A stretch of DNA of 25,791 nt, from NCBI GenBank assembly GCA_003343995.1, contig QAKE01000069.1, positions 1-25,791 of the forward strand, read 5' to 3'. A program made the position numbers and the translations under genes. The stretch is from Bacillota bacterium. GTDB lineage: Bacteria; Bacillota; Clostridia; Christensenellales; Borkfalkiaceae. The notes under the pieces are model-generated. The model had not been told where the DNA came from. It did not search any database and saw only the letters and a program-made list of their open reading frames with translations. Shown one piece after another: positions 1-8,093 of the stretch (position 1 is its first letter; each line of letters starts with the position of its first letter).

Positions 1-542
1 TATCCCAGGAATGTACAGCTTTGGCTGACGAAGTAGAGTTGGCTTTGCAGAAGTATGCCACTTACAATCATCCGAAATACGGCACTATTTATGCTTTCGA
101 AGTGGATGGTTTCGGCAACCATATGCTAATGGATGATGCCAATGTGCCCAGTCTGCTCGCTATGCCTTATCTGGGTGATGTGGATGTGAACGATCCTATT
201 TATCAGAATACCCGCCGCTTCGTATGGAGCGAAGATAATCCCTATTTTTTCAAAGGGAAAGCGGGAGAAGGTATTGGCGGTCCTCACATCGGATATGATA
301 TGGTATGGCCCATGAGCATCATGATGAAAGCCTTCACCAGTCAGGACGATCAAGAAATTAAAGAATGTATCAAGATGTTGATTAATACGGATGCAGGTAC
401 AGGCTTTATGCACGAATCTTTCCACAAAGATGATCCGGCAAACTTTACTCGCGCCTGGTTTGCATGGCAGAATACTCTTTTTGGAGAGCTGATACTGAAA
501 TTGGTAAATGAAGGAAAGCTTGAATTATTAAATAGCCTTTAA
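1..542 (+). CDS. GH125 exo-alpha-1,6-mannosidase, C-terminal part (5' end outside window)
   Basis: This is the C-terminal ~180 residues of a GH125 (DUF1237/Mug157-like) protein. The frame is open to the left edge (codons from base 3), so the TTG at 21 is not a real start. Visible family hallmarks are DDANVPSLLAMPYLG, then GPHIGYDMVWPMS, and FMHESF, whose Glu (codon 414-416) matches the position of the GH125 general base. The upstream catalytic Asp would lie outside the window. Known GH125 enzymes release non-reducing alpha-1,6-mannose by inversion, and Bacteroides uses them on N-glycans and fungal alpha-mannan. The next gene starts 14 nt after the stop, so it is probably co-transcribed with the SGNH esterase. 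No GH92 or GH76 partner is visible here; it may be the end of a mannan-directed block or part of this PUL. The family call is firm; the substrate role in this locus is inferred. Confidence 0.88.
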   Translation, partial: SQECTALADEVELALQKYATYNHPKYGTIYAFEVDGFGNHMLMDDANVPSLLAMPYLGDVDVNDPIYQNTRRFVWSEDNPYFFKGKAGEGIGGPHIGYDMVWPMSIMMKAFTSQDDQEIKECIKMLINTDAGTGFMHESFHKDDPANFTRAWFAWQNTLFGELILKLVNEGKLELLNSL

Positions 543-556
543 AGAAAAAATATACC

Positions 557-1261
557 ATGAAAATACCGAGGATTATAAATTATGTCTATCTGGGTGCTTT
601 CTGCCTTTGCATGTCATGGGCAGAGGGCAACGCTCAGAATCGAGACTTCGGAGGATTGAACCGGTATGCAAAAGAAAACCGGGAACTATCACAACCCGGT
701 AAGAAAGAACAAAGGGTTATTTTCATGGGCAACTCTATCACTGAAGGGTGGAGAAATACACATCCTAACTTCTTTAAAGACAATGGATATATAGGACGTG
801 GTGTTAGTGGACAAAGTTCTTATCAGTTCTTATTACGTTTCCGTGAAGATGTCATCAAACTTTCTCCTATGCTGGTTGTGATTAATGCTGGAACCAATGA
901 TATAGCAGAAAATACAAGTCCTTATAATGAAGAATACACGTTTGGAAATATCATATCAATGGCTGAATTGGCAAAAGCCAATAGAATAAAGGTTATCCTG
1001 ACCTCTACCTTACCTGCTGCCTCATTTGGGTGGAATCCTTCCATCAAAGACGGAGCAGATAAGATCGTTTCTCTCAATAACAGAATCAAGGAATATGCCA
1101 AAAAGAATAAAATACCCTATGTTGACTATTATCAAGCAATGGTGACAGGCAACAACAGAGCATTGAATCCGGCATACACCAAAGATGGAGTACATCCGAA
1201 CTCCGAAGGATATACGATAATGGAAAGCCTAATCAAAAAAGCTATTGATAAGGCTCTATAA
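557..1261 (+). CDS. Secreted SGNH/GDSL-family esterase
   Basis: A 234-residue SGNH hydrolase with a signal peptide (about residues 1-27, ending ...EGNAQ), so probably periplasmic. All hallmark blocks are visible: block I GNSITEGW with nucleophile Ser60, block II GVSGQSS, block III GTND with oxyanion Asn114, and block V DGVHPN with Asp210 and His213. Members of this superfamily that sit beside glycoside hydrolases generally remove acetyl or other acyl groups from sugars, which unblocks exo-enzymes. The specific ester cannot be read from the sequence. It lies 14 nt after GH125 and 36 nt before GH43, consistent with one operon. A de-acylating role on the PUL glycan is inferred from context; a lipase or thioesterase activity is less likely but not excluded. 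Confidence 0.85.
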   Translation: MKIPRIINYVYLGAFCLCMSWAEGNAQNRDFGGLNRYAKENRELSQPGKKEQRVIFMGNSITEGWRNTHPNFFKDNGYIGRGVSGQSSYQFLLRFREDVIKLSPMLVVINAGTNDIAENTSPYNEEYTFGNIISMAELAKANRIKVILTSTLPAASFGWNPSIKDGADKIVSLNNRIKEYAKKNKIPYVDYYQAMVTGNNRALNPAYTKDGVHPNSEGYTIMESLIKKAIDKAL

Positions 1262-1297
1262 ATAGTAACCCATAATTTACCTTAAACACAATACAGT

Positions 1298-3004
1298 ATG
1301 AAAAAGTTCCTCTTTTTAATCATACTAATCATAACCTGTGAAGTACAGGCTCAAGAACAAGGAAAGATTATTATGTCCAATCCCTTGAATCTGAGTTATC
1401 GGTTTCAAACAGACGGTGTTTGCCGACGTGAAGCTGCTGATCCCGTTATTATCTTATTTAAAGACCAATACTATCTATTCGCATCTCATTCTTCCGGATA
1501 TTGGCACTCTTCCAATCTAAGAGACTGGTATTATATCGAAACCAAAACTCTAAAAGCCGCAGAGGTATGGGCACCCGCTGTTTTCGTGTACAAAGGTGCA
1601 ATATATTATTTGGGAATGGGAGAAAGCCGAATTTACAAAAGTACCAATCCAGAAGCAGATGAATGGGAAGAAGTGAAATATGAATTGCGAGGATTGGGGG
1701 ACCCTGCTTTTTTCCAAGACAATGACGGTCGGGTATATCTATATTATGGATGCTCAGATAATGAACTTATCAGGGGATTTGAAGTAGATCCTGAGAACAG
1801 TTTCAGAGCCATAAGTCCTGAAGTAGACCTGATACCCCATTCCTCTGATCGTTTAGGTTGGGAAGTTTTCGGTGAGAAAAATGAACAATATGATAAGAAA
1901 GGTTGGAATGAAGCTCCTTGTATCACCCGTCAAGGCGATTATTACTATTTGATGTATGCAACTCCTGGTACAGAATTTACTAGCTACTGCACAGGAGTTT
2001 ACACTGCCAGAAACCCTCTAGGACCCTATACCTGTATGCCGGGTGCTCCTTTCGCCATCAAACCGGGAGGATTTATTACCGGTGCTGGTCATGGTCATCC
2101 ATTTAAGGACCGTTATGGAAATAATTGGTATGTAGGTACCATGATTGTTTCTGCTAAAGAACACTTTGAACGCCGGATTGGCATATTCCCGGCCTATTAT
2201 CAGGATGGATATGCCCACGCAATAACCGACTATACCGATTTTCCTTTCATTCTGCCTGAAAAAAAAGTAGACTTCAGCCGATATAATATTTCTGCTGATA
2301 TGAATCTGCTTTCTTACGGAAAAAAGATGAAAGCATCTTCCTCCTTAGAATCACATACAGCTGCCATGGCGGCCGATGAAAATATTAAAACCTGGTGGTC
2401 AGCTGCTTCCGGTAAAATAGGAGAATGGCTAGAAATGGATTTAGGAACTCCAATGGAACTATCAGCCATACAAGTCAGTTTTGCCGATGAAAGTTTTCAA
2501 ACTTATCGACGTGACAAAGTGATTCCTATCTATCAGTACATTATAGAGGCCTCTCTTGATGGTATAAAATGGAAGACAATAGTAGATCGTTCTCAAAACA
2601 CTAAAGATCAGATTTATGAATTAGTCCTCCTTGACAAAGTTATAAAGACGCGCTTTGTTCGCATAAAAAATAAGAAAGAGTTTGCTGTTGGAAACTTTTC
2701 TATAGCAGATATGCGCTTGTTCGGTAAGGCTAAAGGCAAAACCCCACAGATTGTTACCGGATTAAACATAAACAGAGGGAAAGACAGAAGAAGAATTGCA
2801 TTCTCATGGACAAAGCAACCTGTTGCCGACGGATATATTATCCGCTGGGGTATCTCTCCCGAACACATTGATAATGCGGTCATGGTACGTGGCAGTCAAG
2901 CTGAATTTGGTTTCTTCGATTGTAATATTTCATATTACATCACCATTGAAGCTTTTAATGAATCAGGAAAAGGGAAACAGAGTAATCCTATCAAAATAGA
3001 TTAA
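1298..3004 (+). CDS. GH43-family glycosidase with F5/8-type C (discoidin) and Fn3-like domains
   Basis: A 568-residue secreted protein with a signal peptide of about 19 residues (ending EVQA). The five-blade GH43 domain spans roughly residues 35-320. Its candidate catalytic triad is visible: base Asp48 in REAADP, pKa-modulating Asp135 in GLGDPAFF, and acid Glu205 in GWNEAP. Residues ~335-478 look like an F5/8-type C/CBM32-like beta-sandwich (WWSA...GEWLEMDLG, then FVRIKN), and ~486-568 like an Fn3 module (RIAFSWTKQPVADGYIIRW). GH43 enzymes act mostly on alpha-L-arabinofuranosides, beta-xylosides or beta-galactofuranosides with inversion. The subfamily cannot be fixed by eye, so arabinose, galactofuranose and galactose remain open. 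It sits 36 nt after the esterase and 25 nt before the first GH3, within the same inferred operon. No lipobox is seen, so a periplasmic location is likely. Confidence 0.86.
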   Translation: MKKFLFLIILIITCEVQAQEQGKIIMSNPLNLSYRFQTDGVCRREAADPVIILFKDQYYLFASHSSGYWHSSNLRDWYYIETKTLKAAEVWAPAVFVYKGAIYYLGMGESRIYKSTNPEADEWEEVKYELRGLGDPAFFQDNDGRVYLYYGCSDNELIRGFEVDPENSFRAISPEVDLIPHSSDRLGWEVFGEKNEQYDKKGWNEAPCITRQGDYYYLMYATPGTEFTSYCTGVYTARNPLGPYTCMPGAPFAIKPGGFITGAGHGHPFKDRYGNNWYVGTMIVSAKEHFERRIGIFPAYYQDGYAHAITDYTDFPFILPEKKVDFSRYNISADMNLLSYGKKMKASSSLESHTAAMAADENIKTWWSAASGKIGEWLEMDLGTPMELSAIQVSFADESFQTYRRDKVIPIYQYIIEASLDGIKWKTIVDRSQNTKDQIYELVLLDKVIKTRFVRIKNKKEFAVGNFSIADMRLFGKAKGKTPQIVTGLNINRGKDRRRIAFSWTKQPVADGYIIRWGISPEHIDNAVMVRGSQAEFGFFDCNISYYITIEAFNESGKGKQSNPIKID

Positions 3005-3029
3005 GTACTAATAACTAATACAATAAAAT

Positions 3030-5504
3030 ATGAAGATTAAAAAAATTACAGTTTTATGTTTATTAGCTGCCAATTGTCTCATGGTATCTGCCCAAAAGTG
3101 GTTTACACCTGATGTAGAAAAACAGGTAAACATACTTTTGAGCCAAATGACAGTTGAAGAAAAGTTAGCCTATATAGGTGGTGTAGACTGGATGTACACT
3201 AAAAATATTGACCGTCTGGGAATTCATCGTATGAAAATGACCGATGGACCTCAAGGATTGGGTACTCATGGTAAATCAACGGCTTATCCCGCTACCATCA
3301 CGTTGGCTGCAACTTGGAATGAAAACTTAGCTTATGAATATGGCAAAGCATTGGGACGTGATTGCAGGGCAAGAAACGTGAACATCTTATTAGGTCCTGC
3401 CGTAAATATTTACCGTTCAGCACTATGCGGACGTAATTTCGAGTACATGGGCGAAGATCCTTATCTAGCCTCACGCACAGCAGTGGGTTACATCAAAGGT
3501 GTACAAGACCAAGGAGTTATGGCAACTATCAAGCATTTTATTGCAAACAATTCCGACTATGACCGTGATCACATCAGTAACGATATTGATGAAAGAACTC
3601 TGAATGAAATATATTTCCCATCATTCAAAGCTGCTGTACAAGAAGCTGAAGTCGGTGCAGTAATGACTAGTTACAATTTGCTAAACGGCGTTTACACAAC
3701 GGAATCTCCTTGGTTACTAAAAGATGTTTTAAGAGATCAATGGGGCTTCAATGGTGTAGTAATGTCTGACTGGGGTTCAACACACTATTGCATACCTGCT
3801 GCCAGAGGTGGTTTAGATCTTGAAATGGCAGGTGGTGAGAGAATGAATCCGAAAGATATGGCTTATTACCTAAAAACAGGTGATGTAACAATGGATATGG
3901 TTGACGAAAAAGTACGTCATATCTTACGTGTCCTAATTGCTTTTGGATTCAAAGATGGTACTCAAGCAGATAGTAATATACCCTTGGATAACCCTCAATC
4001 CACAGCAACCGCTTTGGAAGTAGCTCGTGAAGGCATGGTACTTTTGAAAAATGAAAAAAATATCCTTCCTATTAATCCGAACAAGTACAAACACATTGTA
4101 GTAACTGGAAAGAATGCCAAAGGTTATGTACATGGTGGAGGTAGCGGTGCAGTTGTTCCATTTCACTATGTAAATATGTTCGATGGTATTCAAAAAGAAG
4201 GAATCAGCCAAGGAGTTAAAGTAGAATTTCTGGATGAATTTGATTTCTTCCCCGCAATTATGTATACAGGTAATGATTTAAAGGAAGCCGGGTTCAAAGC
4301 CGAATATTTTAATAATATAGATTTCAAAGGTGCCCCTATAGTCTCGCAAGTTGAAAAGAAAATCAATTATGTTTGGAGTGGTACGGGAACAGGCCTCAAC
4401 GATATGCCCAAAGAATTCTATGCAGTTAGATGGAGTGGCGTAATGTGTCCGGATAAAACTGCTGAATACGAGTTCACACTCGGTGGAGATGACGGCTATC
4501 GCATGTTTATTAATGGTGAAACAGCTATCAATGATTGGGAGGCAAGAGCCTATCACAAAACCAATATCACTAAAAAACTAGAAGCCGGAACAAAATATAA
4601 GATTACGATTGAATACTATCAGAAAGGTGGTTCAGCTAATGTAGATTTCCGTTGGAAAGTGAAAGGTGATAACACTGACTATTTTGCAGACTACCTAAAA
4701 AAGGCAGACCTGGTAGTAGCTTGCTTTGGACACAACTCTGATACGGAAGGCGAAGGACACGACCGTCCATTTGGTTTACCAGAAGAAGATAAGAAAATGC
4801 TAGCAAGTATCTTCAAGAGCCAGACTCCTGTTATAGGTATCGTAAACGCAGGTGGCAATATTGAGATGCAGGAATGGGAACCTTCCATGAATGCTCTTCT
4901 GTGGGCTTTCTATGGAGGTCAGGAAGCCGGAACAGCTGCCGGTGAGGTTTTATTCGGTAAAGTAAACCCATCTGGTAAACTGCCTATGACATTCGAAAAG
5001 AAATGGGAAGATAACCCCGCATATAACAGTTACCATGATCCCGACGGCGATAAGCATGTGAAATATACAGAAGGTATCTTCATTGGTTATCGGGGCTATG
5101 ACAAACTGAAACGCGACGTTCAATATCCTTTCGGTTATGGCCTGTCTTATACTACTTTCAATTTGTCCGGTGTATCAGTATCCAAACAAAATACAAACGG
5201 CTCTGTCGAAGTGACCTGCAAGTTGACCAATAGTGGTAAGCGCGATGGTGCACAAGTGGTACAAGCATATGTAGGTAAAGTAGGAGGTACGATTGAACGC
5301 CCCGAAAAAGAACTGAAAAAGTTCGAGAAAGTATTCCTGAAAGCAGGTGAATCAAAGACAATCAAGATGACACTACCCAAAGATGCATTCACGTACTATA
5401 GCACTAATGCTAAATCATTCGTTACAGATGCCAGTACCTACAACATCATGTTAGGTTACTCTTCAAGAGATATAAAGGCAGTGAAAGCAATTCAAATACA
5501 GTAG
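3030..5504 (+). CDS. GH3 beta-glycosidase with PA14 insertion (tandem copy 1)
   Basis: An 824-residue periplasmic GH3 enzyme (signal peptide ending LMVSAQ). Order: N-terminal TIM-barrel domain (~25-320) with MTDGPQG, KHFIANN and nucleophile Asp247 in MSDWGS; then the alpha/beta domain, interrupted by a PA14 module (~420-545, GGDDGYRMFINGE); then EGEGHDR, which carries the acid/base candidates Glu573/Glu575; and a C-terminal Fn3-like domain (~735-805). The same PA14 placement is known in KmBglI-type beta-glucosidases, where PA14 shapes the entrance to the active site and limits substrates to short oligosaccharides. Retaining release of beta-linked glucose (or another beta-hexose or pentose) from the non-reducing end is expected. 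The next gene, 31 nt downstream, is a paralogue of exactly the same length. Linkage specificity cannot be deduced. Confidence 0.92.
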   Translation: MKIKKITVLCLLAANCLMVSAQKWFTPDVEKQVNILLSQMTVEEKLAYIGGVDWMYTKNIDRLGIHRMKMTDGPQGLGTHGKSTAYPATITLAATWNENLAYEYGKALGRDCRARNVNILLGPAVNIYRSALCGRNFEYMGEDPYLASRTAVGYIKGVQDQGVMATIKHFIANNSDYDRDHISNDIDERTLNEIYFPSFKAAVQEAEVGAVMTSYNLLNGVYTTESPWLLKDVLRDQWGFNGVVMSDWGSTHYCIPAARGGLDLEMAGGERMNPKDMAYYLKTGDVTMDMVDEKVRHILRVLIAFGFKDGTQADSNIPLDNPQSTATALEVAREGMVLLKNEKNILPINPNKYKHIVVTGKNAKGYVHGGGSGAVVPFHYVNMFDGIQKEGISQGVKVEFLDEFDFFPAIMYTGNDLKEAGFKAEYFNNIDFKGAPIVSQVEKKINYVWSGTGTGLNDMPKEFYAVRWSGVMCPDKTAEYEFTLGGDDGYRMFINGETAINDWEARAYHKTNITKKLEAGTKYKITIEYYQKGGSANVDFRWKVKGDNTDYFADYLKKADLVVACFGHNSDTEGEGHDRPFGLPEEDKKMLASIFKSQTPVIGIVNAGGNIEMQEWEPSMNALLWAFYGGQEAGTAAGEVLFGKVNPSGKLPMTFEKKWEDNPAYNSYHDPDGDKHVKYTEGIFIGYRGYDKLKRDVQYPFGYGLSYTTFNLSGVSVSKQNTNGSVEVTCKLTNSGKRDGAQVVQAYVGKVGGTIERPEKELKKFEKVFLKAGESKTIKMTLPKDAFTYYSTNAKSFVTDASTYNIMLGYSSRDIKAVKAIQIQ

Positions 5505-5535
5505 TCCATAACTAAAAACTATAATTCCTAAAACA

Positions 5536-8010
5536 ATGAATACTAAAAAACTATGCGCGGCACTCTTGCTTGCATCCAGTTTTCTGACCGTATCAGCACA
5601 GAAATGGTATACCCCTGATATAGACCCAAAGGTAGAGGAACTGTTAAAGCAGATGACCGTAGAAGAAAAGCTATCCTACGTAGGTGGAGTTGATTGGATG
5701 TACACAAGGAACATTGATCGTCTGGGCATCAATCGTATGAAAATGACAGATGGTCCCCAAGGATTGGGTACTCACGGTAAATCTACAGCTTATCCTGCCA
5801 CAGTAATGCTGGCAGCCACTTGGAACGAAAACCTAGCTTACGAATATGGTAAGGCATTAGGTCGCGATTGTAAGGCAAGAGGCATCAATATTTTGCTAGG
5901 GCCGGCAGTGAATATCTATCGTGCGGCCATGTGTGGACGCAACTTTGAGTATATGGGCGAGGATCCCTATCTGGCTGGACGCACAGCTGTTGGCTATATC
6001 AAGGGTGTACAGGATCAAGGTGTAATGGCCACTGTGAAGCACTTCATCGCCAATAACTCCGATTATGATCGTAACAATATCAGCAACGATATTGATGAAC
6101 GTACATTACACGAAATTTATCTCCCGGCTTTTAAAGCTGCGGTACAAGAAGCAGAAGTAGGTGCAGTAATGACCAGCTACAATTTGGTAAATGGCATTTG
6201 GACAACTGAAGCACCTTGGTTACTGAAAGGAGTATTGAGAGGCCAATGGGGTTTCAATGGAGTTATAATGTCTGACTGGGGTTCTACTCATCATTGCGTA
6301 CCTGCTGTAAAAGGTGGCCTGGACTTAGAAATGGCTGGTGGAGAGAAAATGAATCCGAAAGATTTGGCTTATTACTTGAAAACAGGCGTTATATCTATGG
6401 ATATGATTGATGAAAAAGTACGCCACATTTTGCGTGTTCTCATTGCTTTCGGATTCAAAGATGGAACCAAAGTGGATAACAGTATCCCATTGGATGATCC
6501 CGAATCAGTAGCTACTGCACTGAAAGTTGCCCAGGAAGGTATTGTATTACTCAAAAATGAGAAAAACGTTCTTCCTATCAATCCCAAAAGCACCAAACAT
6601 ATCGTAGTAGTTGGCAAGAATGCTAATGGTTACGTTCGTGGAGGTGGTAGTGGTAATGTAACTCCATTTCATTATGTAGGTGCCTTCGACGGTATCCGCG
6701 AAGTGGGCGAAAGCTATGGAGTAAAAGTAGAGTATGTAGATGAGATGGACTTCATGCCCGAAATCATGTACACGAATGAGAAACTTCAGGAGAAAGGACT
6801 TCATGCAGAATATTTCACCAATCAACATCTTGAAGGGAAACCGCTATTGGAGAGAACCGAACAAAAAGTAAATTATTCATGGAGTGGCGGTACTTCCATT
6901 GAAGGCATGTCCAAAGAACATTATTCTGTACGTTGGAGCGGAATTGTCCGTCCGGCAGAAACAGCTGAGTATGAATTTCTGGCAGGTGGCGATGACGGTT
7001 ATCGCATGTACATCAATGATGAGTTAGTAGCTGATGAATGGAAAGTAGGTGGTTTCAGAACCTCTACAATCGCTAGAACTTTGCAAGCTGGTGTAAACTA
7101 CCGGATACGCTTTGAATACTTCCAGGAAGGTGGTGGCGCTGCTGCAAGCTTCACATGGAAACGTAAAAATGAAACAAGAGATTTGTTTATTGAACACTTA
7201 AACAAAGCTGACATGATAGTTGCTTGTTTTGGACATAGCTCTGATTCGGAAGCAGAAGGTGGCGATCGTTCTTTCTTCCTTCCTGAAGCAGATTCACAAC
7301 TGATAACGAGAATAGCTAAATGTAAAAAGCCCATTATAGGTGTAGTAAATGCCGGAGGAAACATTGGAATGCAAAGTTGGGAACCTTCATTAAAGGGATT
7401 ACTCTGGGGATGGTATGCCGGGCAAGAAGGTGGACATGCTATTGCAGACGTGCTATTTGGTAAAGTTAATCCTTCCGGTAAACTACCAATGACTTTTGAA
7501 AAGAAATGGGAAGACAATCCTGCTTACAATAGCTATCACGATCCCGACGGTGACAAACATGTGAAATATACCGAGGGTATCTACATCGGCTATCGTGGTT
7601 ACGACAAACTGGGACGTGATGTACAATACCCATTTGGTTACGGCCTTTCTTATACTTCTTTCAAGCTTTCTGATATGGTTGCCTCAGCTCCCAATGCTGA
7701 TGGTACTGTGAAGGTTACCTGTAAACTGACCAATACAGGTAAACGAGATGGAGCACAAGTTATACAGGCTTATGTAGGAAGAGATAAAAGTGGTATAGTA
7801 GATCGGCCGGAAAAAGAATTGAAGAAATTCGAAAAGGTATTTTTGAAAACAGACGAAACAAAAACTGTTACAATGACCCTTCCAAAAGATGCTTTTACTT
7901 ACTATAGCACAATTGATAAACAATTTGTCACAGATCCGGGTATTTATAATATCATGCTAGGTTTTTCTTCAAGAGAGATCAAGGGACAGAAATCTATCCA
8001 AATTCACTAA
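5536..8010 (+). CDS. GH3 beta-glycosidase with PA14 insertion (tandem copy 2)
   Basis: An 824-residue paralogue of the preceding gene with the same architecture: signal peptide ending TVSAQ, GH3 barrel with nucleophile Asp247 in MSDWGS, PA14 insertion (GGDDGYRMYINDE), acid/base candidates Glu572/Glu574 in EAEGGDR, and an Fn3-like C-terminus. The barrel and the FEKKWEDNPAYNSYHDPDGD segment are almost unchanged between the copies. The PA14 module, the residues after the acid/base motif (RPFGLP versus RSFFLP) and the Trp/Phe residues in GLLWGWYAG versus ALLWAFYGG differ. Synonymous sites are well diverged, so the duplication is old and retention suggests different linkage or chain-length preference. 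It is the last gene before the 8017-8042 hairpin and is probably periplasmic. Confidence 0.92.
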   Translation: MNTKKLCAALLLASSFLTVSAQKWYTPDIDPKVEELLKQMTVEEKLSYVGGVDWMYTRNIDRLGINRMKMTDGPQGLGTHGKSTAYPATVMLAATWNENLAYEYGKALGRDCKARGINILLGPAVNIYRAAMCGRNFEYMGEDPYLAGRTAVGYIKGVQDQGVMATVKHFIANNSDYDRNNISNDIDERTLHEIYLPAFKAAVQEAEVGAVMTSYNLVNGIWTTEAPWLLKGVLRGQWGFNGVIMSDWGSTHHCVPAVKGGLDLEMAGGEKMNPKDLAYYLKTGVISMDMIDEKVRHILRVLIAFGFKDGTKVDNSIPLDDPESVATALKVAQEGIVLLKNEKNVLPINPKSTKHIVVVGKNANGYVRGGGSGNVTPFHYVGAFDGIREVGESYGVKVEYVDEMDFMPEIMYTNEKLQEKGLHAEYFTNQHLEGKPLLERTEQKVNYSWSGGTSIEGMSKEHYSVRWSGIVRPAETAEYEFLAGGDDGYRMYINDELVADEWKVGGFRTSTIARTLQAGVNYRIRFEYFQEGGGAAASFTWKRKNETRDLFIEHLNKADMIVACFGHSSDSEAEGGDRSFFLPEADSQLITRIAKCKKPIIGVVNAGGNIGMQSWEPSLKGLLWGWYAGQEGGHAIADVLFGKVNPSGKLPMTFEKKWEDNPAYNSYHDPDGDKHVKYTEGIYIGYRGYDKLGRDVQYPFGYGLSYTSFKLSDMVASAPNADGTVKVTCKLTNTGKRDGAQVIQAYVGRDKSGIVDRPEKELKKFEKVFLKTDETKTVTMTLPKDAFTYYSTIDKQFVTDPGIYNIMLGFSSREIKGQKSIQIH

Positions 8011-8016
8011 ATAGAT

Positions 8017-8042
8017 AGGCTCAAAGTCTTGATTTTGAGCCT
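8017..8042 (+). terminator. Hairpin after the GH3 pair (terminator or attenuator)
   Basis: A perfect 9-bp stem (AGGCTCAAA at 8017-8025 pairing with TTTGAGCCT at 8034-8042) with an 8-nt loop. It starts 6 nt after the second GH3 stop and is followed by A-rich rather than T-rich sequence. It lies 51 nt before the TIG-NHL gene. It probably ends the hydrolase transcript or reduces read-through into the import module. The lack of a clear T-tract makes complete termination uncertain, and an mRNA 3'-end stabilising role is also possible. Confidence 0.6.
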
Positions 8043-8093
8043 TCAAATAAAAATTAATTCAACAATAGTATTTTTTAACTCTAATAATTTTTT

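Noticed and set aside
7098..7517. 139-residue open frame on the minus strand inside GH3 copy 2
   Set aside because: It overlaps a gene with intact catalytic motifs, has no recognisable domain, and looks like a codon-bias shadow.
8043..8093. Possible Bacteroides promoter before the TIG-NHL gene
   Set aside because: A TATTTTTT stretch at 8069-8076 resembles the -7 box weakly, but the only TTTG upstream is inside the hairpin and about 31 nt away, outside the usual 19-21 nt spacing.
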